DNA of 11,507 nucleotides, taken from Candidatus Eiseniibacteriota bacterium. Lineage in GTDB: Bacteria > Eisenbacteria > RBG-16-71-46. Shown one piece after another: positions 1-6,112 of the stretch. Each line of letters starts with the position of its first letter. Positions within the stretch are counted from its first letter, which is position 1. Made by a program: the position numbers and the translations under genes. The stretch lies in assembly GCA_903921835.1 (NCBI GenBank), contig CAIXRL010000636.1, positions 1-11,507 of the forward strand, given 5' to 3'. A model generated the notes under the pieces. It ran no database searches, was not told where the DNA came from, and saw only the letters and a program-made list of their open reading frames with translations.

Positions 1-62
1 CAGCCGTGCCGCTCGCGCCACGCCAGCCACTTCGCCATCTGCTCGGGGTTCGCTCGTCGCAT
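1..62 (-). CDS. Possible N-terminal fragment of an unidentified gene, cut by the window edge
   Basis: Reading the minus strand from ATG at 62-60 gives 20 residues, MRRANPEQMAKWLAWRERHG, and then leaves the window. Almost every codon ends in G or C, as in the real genes here, and the Trp/Arg/Glu-rich helical look resembles the first helix of a small DNA-binding or transposase-accessory protein. That resemblance is only an impression. GTG at 71-69 is an alternative in-frame start; an in-frame TGA lies further upstream. I see no good Shine-Dalgarno sequence. If real, it is divergent from the secreted-protein gene at 275, and 63-274 is their shared promoter region. Confidence 0.3.
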   Translation of the reverse strand, partial: MRRANPEQMAKWLAWRERHG

Positions 63-258
63 GCCACGCACTCTGACGGACAGCACGACCCGGCGGAAGA
101 GTGGGCGTCAGACGACGGATACAGCGTGTGCTCTTCGCAATACGCATCGAGCGCGTCGTCCCGAAGCACCGCAGGCAAGCAGAAGCAGGTCAGCAGGTCT
201 CAGGGTTCACGCAGATCCGCAACGCGCAGTCCACCGCATCATCGCATCATCTCGCATC
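63..258. other. Upstream region of the secreted-protein gene, no gene seen
   Basis: This roughly 200-nt stretch has no convincing coding frame. Just before the ribosome binding site it carries a short imperfect tandem, CGCATCAT twice and then CGCATCA (about 235-259), which reads as low-complexity 5' UTR. TACGCA at 141-146 could be a -10 element, but I see no TTG-type -35 hexamer 17-18 nt upstream, so I do not call a promoter. Confidence 0.35.
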
Positions 259-264
259 AGGAGG
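259..264 (+). promoter_or_regulatory. Strong Shine-Dalgarno AGGAGG for the secreted protein
   Basis: A perfect AGGAGG lies 10 nt before ATG 275. It decides the start over the in-frame upstream methionine at 101, which would bury the signal peptide inside the protein. Confidence 0.85.
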
Positions 265-274
265 ATCCCCAATC

Positions 275-1114
275 ATGAAGCGGATCGGATACAACAGCCT
301 GGCACTCCTCGCGACGCTCGCGTTCGTTGCCATCGCCTCGACGGCTTTCGCGGCGACGCCGACCCCGAACGGTGTCTATTGCCCGGACCCGTCGTTCCTG
401 CGCATGTGGAACGACTACCCGCAGGCCACCGTCTCGCTGACGAACAACTACCCGAGCCTGGTTCAGTACAACTTCGACTGCCCGTTCGCCCTCACGGGTT
501 GGGCCAACAAGGGTGTGTGGCAGCTTTCGGGTGACGGCGGCGCGTCGAAGCTGCTGTTCCCCAACCTGAGCAACTACACGTACGAAGCCGATGTCACGCT
601 GAGCGGCGTCAGCGTCGGGCACCTCGAGGGCGGTCTGGAAATCTCCCCGTGGTGGAGCGATGACAGTGGCGTGTTCATGTGCAACGTCGGCAGCGGCGAG
701 ATCGTGGAGTGGGGCGGTTTCGTTCCCTCCTTCAGCTTCAGCGCTGCGTACAGCATTGCCTACACGCTGGGCGCCCCGATCCACCAGAAGATCCGGTACG
801 TTGCCGGCTCGTCCGAGCCGACCGAGGCCAATCCGGGCACGGTTGAGTACTCGATCGTGTACGGCGGCCTGCCGTACAGCAGTGGCATCATCGCCTGTGG
901 TCCTTCCAACCCGCTCGATCCTCCGCACGGTACCTATGGCCAGCTGGATGGTACCAAGCTGGGTGGCTCGGTCATGGGCGGTCCGATCATGGGCGGCAGC
1001 GGGGCCGGCACGCTGGTCGGTACGTTCGGCAACATCGTCTTCACGAACCTCGATGGCCAGCCGAGCGCTGCGCACACCAGCTCGTGGGGCTCGCTCAAGG
1101 CCATGTACCGCTAG
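275..1114 (+). CDS. Secreted protein of unknown function
   Basis: The 279-residue product starts with a clear Sec signal peptide: a basic start (MKR), a hydrophobic core at about 8-22 and a likely cleavage after AFA at 26. The mature protein is rich in Gly, Ser, Thr, Tyr, Asn and Trp and looks all-beta. It has four cysteines (C36, C69, C136, C208), enough for two disulfides in an extracytoplasmic setting. A Gly/Met-rich stretch (GGSVMGGPIMGGSGAG) precedes the C-terminus. The pattern of alternating strands with Trp and Tyr would suit a lectin- or LamG-like beta sandwich, but I do not recognise a family and assign no function. There is no lipobox and no C-terminal anchor or sorting motif. It has its own strong ribosome binding site and a hairpin after the stop, so it is probably monocistronic. 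By eye its GC content is somewhat lower than that of its neighbours. Confidence 0.85.
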   Translation: MKRIGYNSLALLATLAFVAIASTAFAATPTPNGVYCPDPSFLRMWNDYPQATVSLTNNYPSLVQYNFDCPFALTGWANKGVWQLSGDGGASKLLFPNLSNYTYEADVTLSGVSVGHLEGGLEISPWWSDDSGVFMCNVGSGEIVEWGGFVPSFSFSAAYSIAYTLGAPIHQKIRYVAGSSEPTEANPGTVEYSIVYGGLPYSSGIIACGPSNPLDPPHGTYGQLDGTKLGGSVMGGPIMGGSGAGTLVGTFGNIVFTNLDGQPSAAHTSSWGSLKAMYR

Positions 1115-1139
1115 TTTCCGCACAGCAGCTTGCAGTTCG

Positions 1140-1169
1140 CGGCGGCCGCCCTTCACGGGGCGGCCGCCG
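1140..1169 (+). terminator. Perfect 12-bp hairpin after the secreted-protein gene
   Basis: The arms at 1140-1151 and 1158-1169 are exact reverse complements (GGGCGGCCGCCG on the right) with a 6-nt loop TTCACG. It begins 26 nt after the stop codon. Only GTTCCT follows, so the U-tract is poor. Terminator function is inferred from position and stem strength. Confidence 0.6.
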
Positions 1170-1242
1170 TTCCTACGGTCTCGCGGGGCACGCCGCCCGC
1201 CCGTGAGCGAATCCGCGCCGCCGCCGCCGCATCCAAGCCCGC

Positions 1243-1800
1243 ATGCGCACCGAGACCGCGACACTCGCAGGCGGCTGCTACTGGTGCCTCGAGGCTGTCT
1301 ACGATGCGCTCCAGGGCGTGCAGGGCGTGGTCTCCGGGTTCGCGGGCGGGGACGCCACCGTGACCACGTATCGCGAGGTTTGCGAGGGGCGGAGCGGGCA
1401 CGCCGAGGTCGTCCAGGTGACGTTCGACCCCGACGTCATCACGTTCGACGACCTGCTCGCCGTGTTCTTCACCCTCCACGATCCCACGACGCTCAATCGC
1501 CAGGGCGCGGACGTGGGCACGCAGTACCGCTCCGCGATCTTCTGCCACTCGCCCGAACAGGACGCGGCCGCCCGCGCCGCGGTCGCGGCGCTGGCCGCCG
1601 ACGGCGTGTGGCCGGACCCCATCGTGACCGAGGTGGCGCCGTTCACGCTCTTCCTGCCCGCCGACGCCGGGCACCAGGGCTACTACCGCCGCAACGCGGC
1701 GCAGACCTATTGCAGCAGCGTCATCACCCCCAAGCTGGCCAGGCTGCGCGCACGCTGGGCGCCGCTGCTGCGGCCCGGCGTCGAGGGGCGGACGCCTTGA
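1243..1800 (+). CDS. msrA: Peptide methionine (S)-S-oxide reductase MsrA
   Basis: MsrA reduces the S-epimer of methionine sulfoxide in proteins, drawing electrons from thioredoxin, usually in the cytoplasm. The 185-residue protein opens almost at once with the signature GGCYWC: C12 is the catalytic cysteine and C15 a second cysteine in the motif. SGHAE (51-55), DVGTQYRS (90-97) and GHQGYY (143-148) are the other conserved blocks. C157, in TYCSSVITPK, is the expected resolving cysteine. Length and block order are those of the short cytoplasmic form; no signal peptide and no fused MsrB domain are present. The ATG at 1243 fits the family N-terminus, although no Shine-Dalgarno sequence is visible, so a leaderless or weakly initiated message is possible. 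It lies upstream of cysK-cysE but is separated by a hairpin and a promoter, so it is probably a separate transcription unit. Confidence 0.95.
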   Translation: MRTETATLAGGCYWCLEAVYDALQGVQGVVSGFAGGDATVTTYREVCEGRSGHAEVVQVTFDPDVITFDDLLAVFFTLHDPTTLNRQGADVGTQYRSAIFCHSPEQDAAARAAVAALAADGVWPDPIVTEVAPFTLFLPADAGHQGYYRRNAAQTYCSSVITPKLARLRARWAPLLRPGVEGRTP

Positions 1801-1802
1801 AG

Positions 1803-1836
1803 GGGGCGTTCCCGGAACCTCGCGGTCCGGAGCCCC
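1803..1836 (+). terminator. Hairpin just after the msrA stop
   Basis: GGGGC 1803-1807 pairs with GCCCC 1832-1836, CCGG 1812-1815 with CCGG 1827-1830, and ACC 1817-1819 with GGT 1824-1826, closing a TCGC loop. It starts 2 nt after the msrA stop. No U-tract follows, so terminator function is inferred from position. Confidence 0.45.
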
Positions 1837-1869
1837 GGCGCATCGAAGCTCGTCGAATGAGATGTGTTC

Positions 1870-1899
1870 TTGCGTTCCGTCCCCGGCCGCGTGGTACGC
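1870..1899 (+). promoter_or_regulatory. Candidate sigma70-type promoter of the cysK leader
   Basis: TTGCGT at 1870-1875 and TACGCT at 1894-1899 are spaced by 18 nt. The expected transcription start is about 1906-1910, on or next to the leader ORF's ATG at 1910. The second promoter candidate in this window (6028-6057) has the same 18-nt spacer and a similar TATGCT hexamer, which adds some support. Confidence 0.5.
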
Positions 1900-1909
1900 T
1901 TCCAGCCTC

Positions 1910-2002
1910 ATGAAGCGCACGCGCACCGAGCACCGGACCTGTTGTTGTTGTCGCGGACGAGGCGATCGCCTCCTGTCTGCGGGTCCGTCGCGCGCGACCT
2001 GA
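1910..2002 (+). CDS. Poly-cysteine leader peptide of the cysK-cysE operon
   Basis: A 30-codon ORF opens with ATG at 1910 and ends with TGA at 2000-2002. It encodes MKRTRTEHRT, then four consecutive cysteines (codons 11-14, all TGT, 1940-1951), then RGRGDRLLSAGPSRAT. It has no Shine-Dalgarno sequence and sits about 11 nt after a -10 element, as expected for a leaderless start. Cysteine is a rare residue, and four in a row directly ahead of the cysteine synthase gene is the hallmark of a leader peptide whose translation reports charged Cys-tRNA. Poly-Cys leaderless ORFs acting as cysteine-responsive attenuators are known in mycobacteria. The peptide itself probably has no other role. In the rest of the window I hand-counted about 19 TGC and 4 TGT codons, so the all-TGT run is also unusual. 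Expression is inferred and not shown. Confidence 0.75.
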   Translation: MKRTRTEHRTCCCCRGRGDRLLSAGPSRAT

Positions 2003-2066
2003 TCGCGCTTCCACGAACTCGAGACCCAAGAGGCAGCCGTCTCCGTACACGCTACGGGCGGCTGCC
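1959..2066 (+). promoter_or_regulatory. Candidate cysteine-responsive attenuator (alternative hairpins)
   Basis: Three mutually exclusive pairings can be drawn. 1:2 is the perfect palindrome GAGGCGATCGCCTC at 1959-1972, 7 nt after the last Cys codon. 2:3 pairs GCCTC 1968-1972 with GAGGC 2030-2034 and, nested inside, GGGTC 1981-1985 with GACCC 2023-2027. 3:4 pairs GGCAGCCG 2032-2039 with CGGCTGCC 2059-2066, with an inner stem CCGTA 2043-2047 / TACGG 2053-2057. A ribosome halted on the Cys codons would cover arm 1, free arm 2 to take arm 3, and prevent hairpin 3:4, leaving cysK on. Only TTT (2073-2075) follows 3:4, so termination may be weak or Rho-assisted. Drawn by hand; no folding energies were computed. 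Confidence 0.5.
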
Positions 2067-2120
2067 GAGTCGTTTGGGCGCCCGGGCACCCCTGCAGGCA
2101 CCCACGTTCGATTCCCACCC

Positions 2121-2126
2121 GGAGGT
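2121..2126 (+). promoter_or_regulatory. Shine-Dalgarno GGAGGT of cysK
   Basis: GGAGGT lies 9 nt before ATG 2136 and fixes the start. Its GGAGG core is complementary to CCTCC at 1969-1973 inside the leader ORF, and AGGTC (2123-2127) is complementary to GACCT at 1996-2000 beside the leader stop codon. Confidence 0.8.
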
Positions 2127-2135
2127 CAAGACCCC

Positions 2136-3086
2136 ATGTCCCGCATCCACGACAGCATCCTCGGCACCATCGGCCGCACCCCGCTCATCCGCACGCGGCG
2201 CATCCAGCAGGGACTGAAGGCCGACCTCGTCTTCAAGCTCGAGTCGTTCAATCCCATGTCGTCCGTCAAGGACCGCATCGCGCTCGCGATGATCGACGAC
2301 GCGATCTCGCGCGGCGCGGTCACGCCCGGCGTCACCACGCTGATCGAGCCCACGTCGGGCAACACGGGCATCGGCCTGGCGTTCATCGCCGCCGCGAAGG
2401 GCATCCGGATCATCCTCACGATGCCCGAGACCATGTCGGTCGAGCGCCGCAAGATCCTGCTCGCGATGGGCGCGAGGCTCGTGCTCACCGAGGGCCCCAA
2501 GGGCATGAAGGGCGCCATCGCGCGCGCCGAGGAGCTGCAGAAGGAGACGCCGGACTCGGTCATCCTCGGACAGTTCGACAACCCCGCGAACCCAAAGGTC
2601 CACCGCGAGACCACCGCGGTCGAGATCTGGGACGACACCGACGGCAGGGTGGACGCGTTCGTGTCCGGCGTCGGCACCGGCGGCACGCTCACGGGCGTCG
2701 CCGAGGTGCTCAAGGCGCGCAAGCCTTCCGTGCGCGTGATCGCCGTGGAGCCCGCGGACTCGCCGGTGCTCTCCGGCGGCGCGCCGGGGCCGCACAAGAT
2801 CCAGGGCATCGGCGGTGGTTTCATCCCGAAGGTGCTGCGCACCGACCTGATCGACGAGATCGTGAAGGTCACGAACGACGAGGCGTTCGCCATGGCGCGC
2901 CGGCTCTGCCGCGAGGAGGGGCTCATGGTCGGTATCTCCTCGGGCGCCGCGGCGCACGCCGCGGTCCAGCTCGCCTCGCGCGACGAGTACGCGGGCAAGC
3001 TGATCGTCGCCGTGCTGCCGAGCCACGGCGAGCGCTACCTGTCCACGCCGCTCTTCGATTTCCCGGAAGACGCTTCCCCAGCGTAG
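2136..3086 (+). CDS. cysK: Cysteine synthase A (O-acetylserine sulfhydrylase)
   Basis: This PLP enzyme converts O-acetylserine and sulfide to cysteine and acetate in the cytoplasm, the last step of cysteine synthesis. The 316-residue length is typical. SSVKDR carries the PLP-binding lysine K45. PTSGNTG (72-78) is the substrate-binding loop, GVGTGGT (178-184) the phosphate-binding loop, GIGGGFIP (224-231) a conserved block, and GISSGAA (267-273) holds the serine that contacts the PLP ring nitrogen. CysK is favoured over CysM or cystathionine beta-synthase by length, by the motifs, and by cysE starting 11 nt downstream. No C-terminal CBS domain is present. Upstream lies the poly-Cys leader with alternative hairpins, so expression is probably raised when cysteine runs low. 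Confidence 0.96.
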   Translation: MSRIHDSILGTIGRTPLIRTRRIQQGLKADLVFKLESFNPMSSVKDRIALAMIDDAISRGAVTPGVTTLIEPTSGNTGIGLAFIAAAKGIRIILTMPETMSVERRKILLAMGARLVLTEGPKGMKGAIARAEELQKETPDSVILGQFDNPANPKVHRETTAVEIWDDTDGRVDAFVSGVGTGGTLTGVAEVLKARKPSVRVIAVEPADSPVLSGGAPGPHKIQGIGGGFIPKVLRTDLIDEIVKVTNDEAFAMARRLCREEGLMVGISSGAAAHAAVQLASRDEYAGKLIVAVLPSHGERYLSTPLFDFPEDASPA

Positions 3087-3097
3087 ACTCGCCAGCC

Positions 3098-3868
3098 ATG
3101 CTCCGACTCGTCGAAGACCTGCGCACCGTGCGGCAGAAGGACCCGGCCGCACGCAACGTACTCGAGATCCTGCTGTGCTATCCGGGGCTGCACGCGCTCT
3201 GGTGGCACCGGGTCGCCCACCGCCTCTGGCTGTGGCGCGTCCCGGTGCTGCCGCGCCTGCTGTCCCACCTCGGGCGCTTCTTCACCGGCATCGAGATCCA
3301 CCCCGGCGCGACCATCGGGCGGCGCGTGTTCATCGATCACGGCATGGGAGTGGTGATCGGCGAGACCGCCGAGGTGGGGGACGACTGCCTGATCTACCAG
3401 GGCGTCACGCTGGGCGGCACGTCGCTCAATCCAGGCAAACGCCATCCCACGCTGGAGCCGCACGTGGTCGTGGGCTCGGGCGCCAAGGTGCTCGGCAACA
3501 TCACGCTCGGCGCGTACTCGCGCGTCGGCTCGGGTTCTGTGGTGATCAAGTCCTCGCCGCCGCACTCGACCATCGTCGGGATTCCCGGCCGCGTGATCGA
3601 GGAGAAGCCGGCGGAGGAGCAGCGCCCCGGTCACGAACTCGAGCACAACCGCATGCCCGACCCGACCGCGCGCGCCATCACCGCGCTGCACGAGCAGGTG
3701 CAGGGCCTCGCGCGCCAGCTCGCCGAGGTGCGCCAGCGCCCGTCCGAGATCGTGCTGCCGGCGGGCCTCACGCGCGCCGACATCGAGGAGGCGTTCCGCT
3801 CCATCCGCGAGGGCGCAGATGACTCGCGCGCCACGGCGCACGACGTGGACGCGGGCGGGGGGATCTAG
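3098..3868 (+). CDS. cysE: Serine O-acetyltransferase
   Basis: CysE makes O-acetylserine from serine and acetyl-CoA, the committed step of cysteine synthesis and usually the cysteine-feedback point. The 256-residue protein has a short alpha-helical N-terminus (1-62) and a left-handed beta-helix of hexapeptide repeats (about 64-168). It has the catalytic segment IDHGMGVVIGET with H81, the second histidine in GKRHPTLE (H116), and the closing IVGIPGRVI. The short N-terminus matches the Bacillus/plant-like form and not the longer enterobacterial one. After the beta-helix comes an unusual 85-90-residue tail with a helical, coiled-coil-prone part (about 189-240) that ends in GGGI. A terminal isoleucine is the residue that inserts into the CysK active site in cysteine synthase complexes. 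The start follows the cysK stop by 11 nt with no clear Shine-Dalgarno sequence, which suggests translational coupling in one operon. Confidence 0.95.
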   Translation: MLRLVEDLRTVRQKDPAARNVLEILLCYPGLHALWWHRVAHRLWLWRVPVLPRLLSHLGRFFTGIEIHPGATIGRRVFIDHGMGVVIGETAEVGDDCLIYQGVTLGGTSLNPGKRHPTLEPHVVVGSGAKVLGNITLGAYSRVGSGSVVIKSSPPHSTIVGIPGRVIEEKPAEEQRPGHELEHNRMPDPTARAITALHEQVQGLARQLAEVRQRPSEIVLPAGLTRADIEEAFRSIREGADDSRATAHDVDAGGGI

Positions 3869-3932
3869 CGGGCTCCCGGCCACCCGGCATCGGGGGCGGT
3901 CGAGGGGTTGGAGAAGCCGACGGGGGACCGCG

Positions 3933-5984
3933 ATGGATCGCGAAGAAGCGCATGCGGGCGGGCGGGTGGCTTTGCGCGGGGCCGAGTGGACTGCGGCGGC
4001 GCTGATCCTCGTGGGCGCCGGGCTGCTTCAGTGCGTCGGCATCCGCAAGCCCTTCTTCGCCGACGACTACCTGTTCCTGGAGCAGGTACGCGGCCGATCC
4101 CTGCCGGCGGCTCTCCTGAGCGCCGATCCTCTCGGCAACTTCGTGCGCCCGGTCAGCCGGCAGCTCTACTTCTGGATCCTGTCCCGCGCAGGCGGCGAGT
4201 CCCCCGTGGTGTTTCACGCGGTGAACCTCGCCATCTTCCTCGCGAGCCTCCTGGCGCTCCATGCCATCGTCCGCCGGATGCTGGGGCGGGTCCCCGCCGC
4301 CATGGCGCTGGCGTTCGTCGCGTTTCACTACGCGGCCGACGTGCCCCTGCGCTGGGCCAGCGGGAGCCAGGACCTGCTGGCGGTCCTGTTCGCGACCCTG
4401 TGTGTCCAGCTTCAGGCAAAGGGGCGGTGGGTCCTCGCCGCGCTCTCCCTGCTCCTGGCGCTGCTCTCGAAGGAGGTCGTCGCCGGCGCGGCATTCGTGG
4501 CCATCATCGCGAGCCACGCGGCGGGCGGGAGCTGGCGCGACGCGCTGCGGCGCGGGACCGGCCTGATCGGCGTCACGGTCGCGTGGGGCGCTTGGTGGCT
4601 CTTCTCGATGAGCCGGCGCCCGATGGCGGCTCACGGCCTCGCTCCGGGCGCGGGCAACGCCCTCGCGGCGTTCGTGCACCTGCCCCAGGTGGCGCTCGCG
4701 TGTGAGGTCCGCCTCGGCGGCCAGGCGCTGGGGCACTGGTCGGTGCTGGCCGTGCTGCCGGCGGCCCTGGCCGGCGTTGCCGTGTGGCTGGCCGGGCGGG
4801 GAGATGGGGACGAAGCCCCGACCAGCGACGGGCGCGCGGGGAAGCCCGGGGCGCAAGCGCTGGGTGTCGGCGGGGCATGGGCGCTCGGCGCCACCGCTCC
4901 GCTCGTGCTGGTGGCGCCGATCTGGAGTGCCTACTTCTACCTCTGGGCGCTCTTTGGCGCGGGCATCCTGATCGCGGCCCTGGGACGCCACCTGAACTCC
5001 GCGTGGCGGATCGCCCTGGTGGCCGCGCTGGTGTTCTGCTCCGACAATGCCCGCCGACTCGACGAGTTCGCCGCCGTCGGGGGCGCCTGGACGTGGCAGT
5101 CGCACGTGGACCGGCACTACGTCGACCGGGCGCTCGGAATCGTCGAGCGCTACCTGCGCGAGTTGCGCGCGGCACGGCCCACGCTGCCGCACCGGAGCAC
5201 GGTGTTCTTCGCCAACGTGGCCGTGTCGTCCGGCTGGCAGGCCGCCGACGGGCCGCTGCTGCGATGGGCCTACCGGGACTCGAGCCTGCGGTCGTACTTC
5301 CGCGGGCAGTTCACCCGGGCGCGCGCGGAGAGGGGACCGCTCTACTTCTTCGCCGTCGAGCACGATTCGCTGAAGGACAGGACGAACGACCCCGCGCTGC
5401 TGCGCTCGTTCGCGTTCAGCCTGCTGCTGGCCGAACGGCCGCAGTCGGCCATCGATGCGCTGGAGGTCGCCGACGGGCTCGGGCGCGGCGGTGCCGAGTT
5501 TCATTACTGGCGGGGGCTGGCGCGCTGGGCGCTGGCGGACACGCTCGGAGCGAAGCGGGATCTCGGCGAGTGCGGGTTCGTTCCTGCCCGGGGACTTCCT
5601 CCCGGCGCCGAGGCGGCGTGGAATGCCGCCGCGCGCGATACGGCTGCGAGGCTCGCGACGCTGATGCGCTTGCGGCAGCGAGCGGCGCTGAACGCCTGGG
5701 TGCACGCGCGGCTCGCGGCCAGCCTGCTCGCCATGGGACGGCAGGGCGAGGGCGCGATCGAGGCGTACGCCTACCGCGTGCTGGCGCCGGACGATCCCGA
5801 TGCCTGGCGCAAGTGGGCCTCCGCCCAGCTCGCGAAGGAGCAGTACGAGCCGGCGCTGGCCTCGCTGACCCGCTACCTGGAGCTGTCCGGGCGGCGCGGG
5901 CAGATGGACATGGAGGCGCAGCAGACCGCCGAGTCGCTGCGACGGCTGCTCCATGGCGACGTCGCGCAAATGGCGCGTCGCTGA
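3933..5984 (+). CDS. GT-C-like membrane glycosyltransferase with C-terminal TPR-like region
   Basis: The 683-residue protein has about 370 residues of hydrophobic segments followed by a soluble half. The first membrane helix (about 18-36) is followed by FFADDYLF with an Asp-Asp pair at 44-45, the acidic first-loop motif of GT-C enzymes. Those enzymes use polyprenyl-phosphate sugars on the outer face of the inner membrane. FVRPVSRQLYFW (70-81) and the SKE block after a membrane helix also suit this fold. From about 490 to 680 the pattern of Ala/Leu helices (FSLLLAERPQSAIDALE; KWASAQLAKEQYEPALASL) looks like two to four TPR units. The architecture recalls the TMTC/O-mannosyltransferase type, but donor and acceptor cannot be read from the sequence. 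ATG 3933 has a weak GGGGGA 5 nt upstream. It begins 64 nt after cysE with no clear terminator, so read-through is possible. Confidence 0.7.
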   Translation: MDREEAHAGGRVALRGAEWTAAALILVGAGLLQCVGIRKPFFADDYLFLEQVRGRSLPAALLSADPLGNFVRPVSRQLYFWILSRAGGESPVVFHAVNLAIFLASLLALHAIVRRMLGRVPAAMALAFVAFHYAADVPLRWASGSQDLLAVLFATLCVQLQAKGRWVLAALSLLLALLSKEVVAGAAFVAIIASHAAGGSWRDALRRGTGLIGVTVAWGAWWLFSMSRRPMAAHGLAPGAGNALAAFVHLPQVALACEVRLGGQALGHWSVLAVLPAALAGVAVWLAGRGDGDEAPTSDGRAGKPGAQALGVGGAWALGATAPLVLVAPIWSAYFYLWALFGAGILIAALGRHLNSAWRIALVAALVFCSDNARRLDEFAAVGGAWTWQSHVDRHYVDRALGIVERYLRELRAARPTLPHRSTVFFANVAVSSGWQAADGPLLRWAYRDSSLRSYFRGQFTRARAERGPLYFFAVEHDSLKDRTNDPALLRSFAFSLLLAERPQSAIDALEVADGLGRGGAEFHYWRGLARWALADTLGAKRDLGECGFVPARGLPPGAEAAWNAAARDTAARLATLMRLRQRAALNAWVHARLAASLLAMGRQGEGAIEAYAYRVLAPDDPDAWRKWASAQLAKEQYEPALASLTRYLELSGRRGQMDMEAQQTAESLRRLLHGDVAQMARR

Positions 5985-6027
5985 GACGGAGTGGGCGAGG
6001 CCGAACGCCGGGGGGGTAGCCCTGTGC

Positions 6028-6064
6028 TTGAGCCCGCGAGCACCGGGCCGATATGCTCGCGGGC
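6028..6064 (+). promoter_or_regulatory. Candidate promoter with embedded 11-bp inverted repeat
   Basis: TTGAGC 6028-6033 and TATGCT 6052-6057 are spaced by 18 nt and lie 56 nt before the TTG start at 6113. GCCCGCGAGCA at 6032-6042 is the exact reverse complement of TGCTCGCGGGC at 6054-6064, with 11 nt between them, so the two arms overlap the -35 and -10 hexamers. It could be an operator for a dimeric repressor, or an RNA hairpin ending the upstream gene 48 nt after its stop. No U-tract follows. Confidence 0.5.
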
Positions 6065-6097
6065 CGCAGCTGACGCCTGCGGCCCTTCCTCACCGCT

Positions 6098-6103
6098 GGA
6101 GGT
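6098..6103 (+). promoter_or_regulatory. Shine-Dalgarno GGAGGT supporting a TTG start
   Basis: GGAGGT lies 9 nt before TTG 6113. The first in-frame ATG (6263-6265) would remove the first membrane helix and split the conserved MVDDAF block, so TTG is preferred. Confidence 0.7.
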
Positions 6104-6112
6104 CCACGCACC

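Noticed and set aside
1801..2135. SAM riboswitch or Cys T-box ahead of cysK
   Set aside because: I see no SAM-box core and no T-box antiterminator sequence; the poly-Cys ORF explains the leader better.
3768..5969. 733-codon open frame on the minus strand
   Set aside because: It is antisense to the GT-C gene and encodes Arg/Pro/Gln-rich low-complexity protein typical of GC-rich shadow frames.
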